From: JAFGOM01 sp964605795
Lineage (GTDB): Archaea > Halobacteriota > Methanomicrobia > Methanomicrobiales > Methanospirillaceae
Assembly: GCA_964605795.1 (NCBI GenBank)
Contig: CAZSDZ010000087.1
Coordinates: forward strand, 1 to 6,362
Direction: 5' to 3'
Length of the DNA: 6,362 bases
The position numbers were made by a program, and so were the translations under genes. Every line of letters begins with the position of its first letter. Position 1 is the stretch's first letter. Positions 1 through 4,499 of this stretch are shown here, one piece after another. Below the pieces are notes generated by a model. The model saw nothing but the letters and a program-made list of their open reading frames with translations, searched no databases and had not been told where the DNA came from.

Positions 1-52
1 TGAACGTAACTGTAAGGGGACCAGCACCACTCGTATTATCAGGGGTAAAGGA
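1..52. repeat. PKD-unit direct repeat, copy A
   Basis: Bases 1-52 match 250-301 at 44 of 52 positions by hand count, a period of 249 bases (83 codons). They encode the SGAGPLTVTF region of PKD unit 5 in the minus-strand gene. The similarity indicates internal duplication of PKD units 4 and 5, more recent than that of the other units. The copy may extend beyond the window edge. Confidence 0.75.
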
Positions 53-1360
53 TGCAATCGGAGCCACTGGTGCTGGAGTAACCGTGATCGATGCATTTGA
101 TACCGATTCTCCACCAGGACCGGTTATCGTCAAACAAACGTCATAGGTCCCGGCGGTAGTAAAGGTATGAACCGGGCTTCGTTCCTGACTACTGGTGCCG
201 TCACCAAAGGACCAATCATGGGTATCGATATCACCACCGGAAGTATCGGTGAACGTGACTGTAAGGGGAGCGGCACCACTATCAATATCAGGAGTAAAGG
301 AAGCTTTCGGGGGAACGAGCGTATCAGTAACCTGGATCAGTCCGGTTTTCGTGATCTGATCACTCCCTGATTCTCCTTGTATGAGGAGTTGTACATCGTA
401 GACTCCCGGGGTCTTATACTGGTGAATCGGGTTTGCTGCCTGGGAACCGAGACCATCACCAAAGGACCAGCTCCTCATAGTAACCGGACCTTCTGAAATA
501 TCTGTAAAAGAAACGGTCAGGGGAACGGTTCCCTGGGTAGGTTCTGCAGAAAGCCGGGCAACATAGAATTCGTCTTCTTTTACATTATCAGGAATTACTA
601 TCGGGATCGGTACAGAACTGGTTTTGGAAGTGACCGGAACAGGTATACTATCGGATACCAGGTTCTTTGGTTCTGGAGTTGTGAGATCACCCGTGATATC
701 CTGCAAGGGAGAAGGAGTGGCAACCGGGATTTCCATCTCGTCCTGATCGTTTTCTGTGAAGGGGATATCGGCATTCTCATAAACCATAACAAGCCGTGTC
801 TTCTCGACTTTTTGCTCACCAAAATCACCCGTTACAACCAGACTGACTGAATACATTCCTGGTTTTTGGTAGGTATGAACAGGATTTGCAGCCTCTGATG
901 TTGTCCCATCACCAAATATCCAGAGACGCGATCCAGAAGAATCAAGAGACAGATCCTTAAAGGTTACCTGCAAAGGAGGAGTACCGGAGACTGGAGTTGC
1001 CAAAAAGTCTATTTTTTGAGGCTCTATAGGAGGAAAAACCCGGATAAACCCTATCTTTGTCTGCGTATCAGTATTTGAGAGTGAGGAGACCGTAAGGGAT
1101 ACAGAATAATAACCGGGAACAGTATAGACATGAACCGGATTCTGTAGAAGAGAAGTCTCTTTGTCATCAAAGTCCCAGGACCATGAACTCACCGGTCCGG
1201 TTGAGAGATCGGTAAACGAGACACGAAGTGGCGATGTTCCCTGAATCGGTGATGCGCTATAGGAGGCCACTACGGAACCTGAAGGAACTCCCCATACCGG
1301 GGAAACGGCGAGGAACAGGAGAAGAGAGAAAATACCGATACTATATTCCAGTTTACTCAT
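1..1360 (-). CDS. Secreted tandem PKD-domain surface protein (3' end outside window)
   Basis: I translated this open frame by hand from the ATG at 1360: 453 codons without a stop, continuing past the left edge, so the C-terminus and any membrane or surface anchor are unseen. Residues 1-24 form a signal peptide (basic start, then FSLLLFLAVSPVWG), so the protein is exported. Five PKD (Ig-like beta-sandwich) units follow at about 31-110, 117-194, 265-345, 352-428 and 435 onward. Each carries the family signatures: a PLxVxFTD-like strand, W-x-F-G-D-G (degenerate as WDFDDKETS in unit 1), NPVHxY and PGxYxVxLxV. Units 2 and 3 are separated by a Pro/Ser/Thr- and acid-rich linker (195-264). Such proteins are common in methanogens and are usually assigned to adhesion or the cell envelope; no enzymatic domain is visible here. 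The start is supported by a Shine-Dalgarno sequence 4 bases upstream and a TATA box at a fitting distance. Confidence 0.9.
   Translation of the reverse strand, partial: MSKLEYSIGIFSLLLFLAVSPVWGVPSGSVVASYSASPIQGTSPLRVSFTDLSTGPVSSWSWDFDDKETSLLQNPVHVYTVPGYYSVSLTVSSLSNTDTQTKIGFIRVFPPIEPQKIDFLATPVSGTPPLQVTFKDLSLDSSGSRLWIFGDGTTSEAANPVHTYQKPGMYSVSLVVTGDFGEQKVEKTRLVMVYENADIPFTENDQDEMEIPVATPSPLQDITGDLTTPEPKNLVSDSIPVPVTSKTSSVPIPIVIPDNVKEDEFYVARLSAEPTQGTVPLTVSFTDISEGPVTMRSWSFGDGLGSQAANPIHQYKTPGVYDVQLLIQGESGSDQITKTGLIQVTDTLVPPKASFTPDIDSGAAPLTVTFTDTSGGDIDTHDWSFGDGTSSQERSPVHTFTTAGTYDVCLTITGPGGESVSNASITVTPAPVAPIASFTPDNTSGAGPLTVTF
250..301. repeat. PKD-unit direct repeat, copy B
   Basis: This is the partner of bases 1-52, encoding the SGAAPLTVTF region of PKD unit 4. 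The shared runs include a stretch encoding PLTV that is the same at most third positions. This is closer than the match to PKD units 1-3, which use clearly different codons in the equivalent strand. Confidence 0.75.
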
Positions 1361-1364
1361 TCTG

Positions 1365-1370
1365 TCACCT
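1365..1370 (-). promoter_or_regulatory. Shine-Dalgarno sequence of the PKD gene
   Basis: The minus strand reads AGGTGA, then CAGA, then the ATG at 1360. AGGTGA is complementary to the 3' end of archaeal 16S rRNA. The 4-base spacing is short but usable, and it fixes the start of the PKD protein. Confidence 0.7.
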
Positions 1371-1410
1371 GATACCTTCACCCGGGGTAGATCCCATTGA
1401 TACCAACAAG

Positions 1411-1419
1411 ATATATACT
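1411..1419 (-). promoter_or_regulatory. TATA box of the PKD gene
   Basis: The minus strand reads AGTATATAT, a good archaeal TATA element. With the usual 25-27 base spacing from its centre, transcription would begin near 1389, leaving a leader of about 30 bases that contains the Shine-Dalgarno sequence. No clear purine-rich BRE precedes it. Confidence 0.6.
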
Positions 1420-1600
1420 CTATGAATTTCCCTGCACTTTAATACTTTTGTCAATTTACCTCTGCAGATTGTCACGATCCATCCATTCTACAAAGAATTG
1501 AGGATTTGTTTCACATATACAGCATTTCATCACAAAAATACATTCTCTCCAGAAGGGGGAAGGGTTTCGTAAGAAGAGGTACCCCTTTTCTCATCTCCAC
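1420..1600. other. Intergenic stretch with nothing firm in it
   Basis: This is the middle of a divergent intergenic region of about 300 bases. It is AT-rich and contains no convincing reading frame or RNA gene. The only structure I see is an imperfect stem: AGAAGGGG at 1551-1558 can pair with CCCCTTTTCT at 1582-1591 if two bases bulge. It is followed by a pyrimidine-rich run, but no upstream plus-strand gene would need a terminator there. It may hold regulator sites for either flanking gene. Confidence 0.4.
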
Positions 1601-1617
1601 CTGGTTTAATAACCCAG
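1601..1617 (+). promoter_or_regulatory. TATA-like element within a near-palindrome, upstream of the TPR gene
   Basis: CTGGTTTAATAACCCAG is a 17-base sequence that is palindromic except for one position pair either side of its central A. Its core TTTAATAA (1605-1612) could serve as TATA box: transcription would begin near 1634, about 26 bases before the chosen ATG, leaving room for the ribosome binding site. The symmetric flanks could be an operator overlapping the promoter, which is inference. Confidence 0.4.
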
Positions 1618-1649
1618 AAAAGAGATACTGATTACAGTGGTCCCTCCCC

Positions 1650-1654
1650 GGTGA
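1650..1654 (+). promoter_or_regulatory. Shine-Dalgarno sequence deciding the TPR gene start
   Basis: GGTGA lies five bases before the ATG at 1660. The alternative GTG codon at 1651 overlaps this motif and has no ribosome binding site of its own (the preceding bases are TCCCTCCCCG), so the ATG is preferred. Confidence 0.65.
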
Positions 1655-1659
1655 CGATA

Positions 1660-2211
1660 ATGACAGAAGAAGCAAAACAAGCGTACATTAAAGGACTGCA
1701 GGAGTATAAGAGGGGAGATTATCAGCGATCTGAGGGTTTTTTTTCCAACGCAATAAATCTCGGTATTCATGAGGATGACATCTTCCTGTACCGGTCAATC
1801 TGCAGGACACACCTGAATGATTACCCGGGTGCATTGAGTGATCTCACATACCTGCTCGGCATTCACCCCGATAATACCGAGTACCGGTTCAGACGGGGCT
1901 ACGCATACTATAGACTGGAGCAGTTCTCTCTCGCTGTCATTGATTTTTCAACAATCCCTGAATCTGAAGAGCGTTTCAGGATTCGCTGGCATTATAGTGC
2001 AGTCTGTTACTATAAAACTGGCCAGTATATCCAGGCCATGCAGGCCTGTGAGATAGCATTGCAATATGACACCACCATCCCAAAGATATGGTTTAATACC
2101 GGTATAATCCTCTCTGCTCTCAACCGGAATGATCAGGCACTGCTTGCCATCGAGGTTGCACAACGATTGCAGCCACAACTTGCACAGATGCCCAGGGTTA
2201 TTCTGGATTAA
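1660..2211 (+). CDS. TPR-repeat protein, 183 residues
   Basis: This soluble protein consists almost entirely of tetratricopeptide repeats, helical hairpins that act as protein-binding scaffolds. About five repeats can be laid out from the ATG: residues 8-36 (YIKGLQEYKRGDY...FFSNAINLG), 40-70 (FLYRSICRTHLNDYPGALSDL), 73-105 (RFRRGYAYYRLEQFSLAVIDF), 107-140 (WHYSAVCYYKTGQYIQAMQAC) and 143-175 (IWFNTGIILSALNRNDQALLAI). The small, aromatic and G/A positions of the TPR consensus recur at 34-residue spacing, and IHPDN and LQPQ match the usual repeat end. There is no signal peptide, membrane segment or enzymatic domain. Starting at GTG 1651 would add three residues, but a Shine-Dalgarno sequence supports ATG 1660. 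The gene stands alone, divergent from the PKD gene and convergent with the dehydratase subunit, so its partner cannot be inferred from context. Confidence 0.88.
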   Translation: MTEEAKQAYIKGLQEYKRGDYQRSEGFFSNAINLGIHEDDIFLYRSICRTHLNDYPGALSDLTYLLGIHPDNTEYRFRRGYAYYRLEQFSLAVIDFSTIPESEERFRIRWHYSAVCYYKTGQYIQAMQACEIALQYDTTIPKIWFNTGIILSALNRNDQALLAIEVAQRLQPQLAQMPRVILD

Positions 2212-2232
2212 GAATACAATACAACAAATTAA

Positions 2233-2270
2233 TTTTATTCCGGTTCCCTTTCTCTTGGTTTTCGGTTTTT
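2233..2270 (+). terminator. U-rich terminator of the TPR gene
   Basis: Several T-runs follow the stop codon on the plus strand (AATTTTATTC, CCCTTTCTCTTGGTTTT, CGGTTTTT). Archaeal RNA polymerase terminates at U-tracts, often without a hairpin. A short TCGGT/ACCGA stem (2262-2266 with 2277-2281) is possible but weak. Confidence 0.5.
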
Positions 2271-2286
2271 CCCGACACCGATATCT

Positions 2287-2293
2287 AAAAAAA
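2287..2293 (-). terminator. U-tract terminator of the dehydratase subunit gene
   Basis: The minus strand carries seven consecutive T residues about 50 bases after the TAA stop. No other minus-strand gene lies nearby, so this probably ends that transcript. Confidence 0.5.
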
Positions 2294-2343
2294 GTATCTG
2301 CACGATGACAGAAGGGTCTATTCTAAGCTGCCATTCAGCCCAT

Positions 2344-2739
2344 TTAGGTAATGATGACCTCGCCGGTAGTTCCGTTTACCGTTGCAACCTGACCCGAGGG
2401 AAGGCGGGAGAGCGGTATCCCTATCCGGTCAACAAGAGGAATTTTTCCCATGATTGCTCCAACCGCAATTATCGTCTCTGTCTCACTGTTGATGATTGCT
2501 GCCGGTGCATGTCCTGACCGGGAGAGGGCATAAAGGATGTAACTCCCAACAGTAGCCCCTTTACCATACTCAAAGGCAAGAACGGTACCGGTAATATCCA
2601 TCCCATACAGGGGATGACCGTGTTCCGTGACAATGCCGGTCTCTGGATCCACTCCTGATAAAAAAGAGATGGGATCCGGCCCGATTAGAAGAGGTCCGGT
2701 GCCGCATCCCCTTGAGATTCCCCGCCCTTTAAACTGCAT
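2344..2739 (-). CDS. Phosphomevalonate dehydratase small subunit (DUF126, aconitase X swivel domain)
   Basis: This 131-residue protein matches the DUF126 swivel-domain family over its whole length. Family hallmarks are KGRGISRG near the start, PISFLSGVDPETG (24-35), HGHPLYG (40-46), the glycine-rich YGKGATVGSYILY (58-70), PAAIINSETETIIAVGAIMGKIPLVDR (79-105) and a closing VNGTTGEVII. In archaea this subunit pairs with the large aconitase X subunit (DUF521) to dehydrate (R)-5-phosphomevalonate to trans-anhydromevalonate 5-phosphate, the modified mevalonate route to isoprenoid lipids. The large subunit carries the iron-sulfur site and is not in this window. Ser66 in the GKGATVGS motif is my candidate for the conserved serine, from memory of the family. 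The frame extends to an ATG at 2775, but homologues usually begin close to the KGR motif and that start would run through the likely TATA box, so I chose the ATG at 2739. No clear Shine-Dalgarno sequence precedes it, so the mRNA is probably nearly leaderless. Confidence 0.88.
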   Translation of the reverse strand: MQFKGRGISRGCGTGPLLIGPDPISFLSGVDPETGIVTEHGHPLYGMDITGTVLAFEYGKGATVGSYILYALSRSGHAPAAIINSETETIIAVGAIMGKIPLVDRIGIPLSRLPSGQVATVNGTTGEVIIT

Positions 2740-2748
2740 CTTCCGTCT

Positions 2749-2756
2749 CTTATATG
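2749..2756 (+). promoter_or_regulatory. TATA box of PAN paralogue 1
   Basis: CTTATATG is centred about 30 bases before the PAN1 ATG. Standard archaeal spacing puts the start of transcription near 2779, leaving a leader of only a few bases, which fits the absence of a good Shine-Dalgarno sequence. The element interleaves with the opposing promoter. Confidence 0.45.
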
Positions 2757-2767
2757 TATGAATACGG

Positions 2768-2776
2768 TTATACAAA
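2768..2776 (-). promoter_or_regulatory. TATA-like box of the dehydratase subunit gene
   Basis: The minus strand reads TTTGTATAA. Transcription would start near 2746, giving a leader of about 7 bases before the ATG at 2739. It is a weaker TATA match than the PAN1 element. Confidence 0.4.
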
Positions 2777-2782
2777 TAGGAT

Positions 2783-3946
2783 ATGGATGAGCCTCTGTCT
2801 TCCCGTGTTCACCATGAGGTTGAACTTTCATACCAGATACGAATGCACGAACTTGAGGCCCAGAACCTGGAACTCTCAATAAAGAATGAAGAACTCCTGA
2901 AAGAAAATGCAGTACTTGCCAGGGAGAACAGCCAGTTAAAACGGATGCCTCTCTTTATTGCGGCAGTCATTGATGTATTTGACAATGGAGAAGTATACCT
3001 GCGTCAACAGGGTAACAACCAGGAATATCTTACCATAATCCCTGACACCCTGCTCGGATCGATTCAGGCAGGAGCAAAAGTTGCGGTCAATAACTCCCTG
3101 TCCATTGTAAAGGTAATCCCGACAACGTACGATACCCGGGTCAGGGTTATGGAACTTGATGAGTATCCTGATGTAACATTTGAGCATATCGGGGGTCTTG
3201 CCCGTGAGATAGAAGAGGTGCGTGAAGCAGTTGAGTATCCCCTGACACGACCGGAGATCTTTGTCAGAGTCGGGGTCGAACCACCCAAAGGGATCTTACT
3301 ATTCGGACCACCGGGAACCGGCAAGACCCTTATCGCCAAGGCAGTAGCCCATAATGCAAAGGCTACCTTTATCAGGATGAGCGGGAGTGAACTGGTCCAT
3401 AAATTCATCGGAGAAGGATCCCAGCTCGTCCGGGATCTCTTTGAGCTGGCCCGTGACAAGGCACCTTCTATCGTCTTTATCGATGAGATCGATGCCATTG
3501 GGATGACCCGCACCAATGACGGAACATCAGGAAGTGCCGAGGTTCAGCGGACCATGATGCAGCTCCTCGCCGAGATGGATGGATTTGACAGCAGAGGGGA
3601 GGTCAGGATTATGGCAGCGACAAACCGCGTTGATATGCTCGATGCTGCACTTCTCAGACCCGGCAGGTTTGACCGGGTAGTCGAGATACCCCTCCCGGAT
3701 CGTGATGCAAGACGGGAGATATTCCGGATTCATATCAGAAAAATGAACTTGAAATTGCCTATAGATTTCGATCTGCTCCTCGATAAGACCGAGAATATGA
3801 CCGGGGCTGAACTCTCTGCGATATGCATGGAAGCCGGTATGATAGCGGTCAGGAAAAATGCCCCTTTTGTAGAACAGGAGGATTTCATCAGGGCTATTGC
3901 ACACCTCTATGAAGAGATATCTACCGATGAACGGATGTATCTCTGA
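2783..3946 (+). CDS. pan: Proteasome-activating nucleotidase (PAN) paralogue 1
   Basis: This 387-residue AAA+ ATPase forms the hexameric ring that binds and unfolds substrates and feeds them into the archaeal 20S proteasome in the cytoplasm. Residues 13-54 form a coiled coil, followed by the linker proline (P56) and an OB domain (about 57-125). The AAA module has Walker A GPPGTGKT (175-182), pore loop 1 with KFIGEG (F208), Walker B IVFIDEID (D234, E235), sensor 1 AATN (N281) and arginine fingers R295 and R298 in RPGRFDR. The C-terminus MYL is a canonical HbYX docking tail. Two features are unusual. The coiled coil is about 15 residues shorter than in the second copy, and an in-frame TAG at 2777-2779 rules out an earlier start. 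The usual GDREVQRT segment reads GSAEVQRT (250-257), losing Asp and Arg. The gene diverges from the dehydratase subunit gene across 43 bp. Confidence 0.96.
   Translation: MDEPLSSRVHHEVELSYQIRMHELEAQNLELSIKNEELLKENAVLARENSQLKRMPLFIAAVIDVFDNGEVYLRQQGNNQEYLTIIPDTLLGSIQAGAKVAVNNSLSIVKVIPTTYDTRVRVMELDEYPDVTFEHIGGLAREIEEVREAVEYPLTRPEIFVRVGVEPPKGILLFGPPGTGKTLIAKAVAHNAKATFIRMSGSELVHKFIGEGSQLVRDLFELARDKAPSIVFIDEIDAIGMTRTNDGTSGSAEVQRTMMQLLAEMDGFDSRGEVRIMAATNRVDMLDAALLRPGRFDRVVEIPLPDRDARREIFRIHIRKMNLKLPIDFDLLLDKTENMTGAELSAICMEAGMIAVRKNAPFVEQEDFIRAIAHLYEEISTDERMYL
3455..3495. repeat. 41-bp perfect inverted repeat, PAN1 copy
   Basis: This segment over the PAN1 Walker B region (DKAPSIVFIDEIDA) is identical, base for base, to the reverse complement of 4975-5015. 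The match extends a further 5 bases at its 5' side after one mismatch (3454), then ends abruptly at 3496. Confidence 0.9.
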
Positions 3947-3948
3947 TA

Positions 3949-3962
3949 TTTTCTTTTTTTTT
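3949..3962 (+). terminator. U-tract directly after PAN1
   Basis: A T-rich run including nine consecutive T (3954-3962) starts two bases after the PAN1 stop codon, with no stem before it. It is a good archaeal U-tract terminator, but it ends only 11 bases before the next ATG, so it may be partial and allow some read-through. Confidence 0.5.
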
Positions 3963-3973
3963 CATAGTATCGT

Positions 3974-4429
3974 ATGAATCTTATTCTTATTGCCAGGAAT
4001 GGTGTTGATTTATATGAAACCCTGGCAACCAGTGAAACATCCTATGATGCCATCCGGTTTTATGAACCCAACAACCTGGGATACGGCGTCAGTATCACGG
4101 TTCCCTCGACAGCCGGGGCTTTCTCCCTGATATCAGACCTCAGGTATTATACCCGGCGATATGTCCAGGAAGTGCTATATGGACTGTATCCACCCTGTTT
4201 CTGCTCTGATTTGCTTGCAGAAGAGATCTATCTGCAGAGAACCGGTCCGGGTAAAACACCCTGGCCATACCGGCTGTTATACCGTATTGCTCCGGACAGT
4301 TGTGTTTTGAAGTATCGAATCAGTGATCCAAACCATTCTGTTTCTCCTTGTTCATTTATCGATAAACATTTCCAGGTAGAAGTCTGGTGTGTAGGTACAG
4401 AGTACGAGCAAACTGACCATTCTATCTAG
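3974..4429 (+). CDS. Unrecognised 151-residue Tyr-rich protein between the two PAN genes
   Basis: I do not recognise a family. The predicted protein is soluble, with no signal peptide or clear membrane segment. It opens with a hydrophobic strand-like MNLILIARNG, then SYDAIRFYEPNNLGYGVSI, an amphipathic helix-like stretch (about 51-71, LISDLRYYTRRYVQEVLYG), and a C-terminal part with several possible beta strands. Tyrosine is frequent (14 of 151), and five cysteines (75, 77, 110, 126, 139) include one Cys-Phe-Cys pair, though no classical metal motif is evident. Codon choice resembles its neighbours, no competing frame on either strand is better, and the ATG is the first in frame after the PAN1 terminator-like run, so it is probably real. 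It starts 27 bases after the PAN1 stop without a Shine-Dalgarno sequence. It is therefore either leaderless from a weak promoter (GATATTTT near 3945-3952 is a candidate) or read through from PAN1. Confidence 0.7.
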   Translation: MNLILIARNGVDLYETLATSETSYDAIRFYEPNNLGYGVSITVPSTAGAFSLISDLRYYTRRYVQEVLYGLYPPCFCSDLLAEEIYLQRTGPGKTPWPYRLLYRIAPDSCVLKYRISDPNHSVSPCSFIDKHFQVEVWCVGTEYEQTDHSI

Positions 4430-4471
4430 GCTTCGCTCGATAAACGGGATTTACAAGGAATTATTTCCGCT

Positions 4472-4499
4472 ATACGATAAAAAGAGAGGATATCGGTAT
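4472..4499 (-). terminator. Possible stem and U-tract terminator of PAN2
   Basis: Immediately after the PAN2 stop, the minus strand can form an imperfect stem: ATACCGATA (4499-4491) with TATCGTAT (4479-4472), one base bulged. A TTTTT run (4483-4479) sits at its downstream side. Terminator function is likely from position, but the structure is modest. Confidence 0.4.

Noticed and set aside
167..1425. Short frames on both strands inside the PKD gene region (167-370, 598-828, 1228-1425)
   Set aside because: The minus-strand PKD frame accounts for the whole region with an unbroken 453 codons; these short frames show no family features.
1551..1591. Imperfect G-rich/C-rich stem followed by a pyrimidine run, considered as a terminator or small RNA
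   Set aside because: It needs a two-base bulge and a loop of more than 20 bases, no gene upstream requires termination, and no promoter for a small RNA is clear.
1651..1659. GTG start adding three residues to the TPR protein
   Set aside because: The GTG overlaps the GGTGA ribosome binding site that serves the ATG at 1660, and nothing suitable precedes the GTG.
2305..2517. A 70-codon plus-strand frame opposite the dehydratase subunit
   Set aside because: It is cysteine-rich, low-plausibility protein antisense to a well-supported family member, with no ribosome binding site.
2740..2775. Upstream ATG at 2775 extending the dehydratase small subunit by 12 residues
   Set aside because: The extension is basic and unlike the family start, and it would leave no space for a promoter before the divergent PAN1 gene.
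3064..3516. A 150-codon minus-strand frame inside PAN1, with an apparently homologous 149-codon plus-strand frame at 4648-5097 inside PAN2 (both contain SISSIKTIEGALSRA)
   Set aside because: They are antisense shadows. The resemblance arises because the opposite strands encode homologous PAN Walker B regions, not because an overlapping gene is conserved.
3527..3904. A 125-codon minus-strand frame inside PAN1 and its look-alike at 4698-5033 inside PAN2 (both contain GYLDYPVK)
   Set aside because: This is the same effect: the antisense of the conserved arginine-finger segment RFDRxxEIPLP. The PAN frames have every catalytic motif, and these frames have no start signals.
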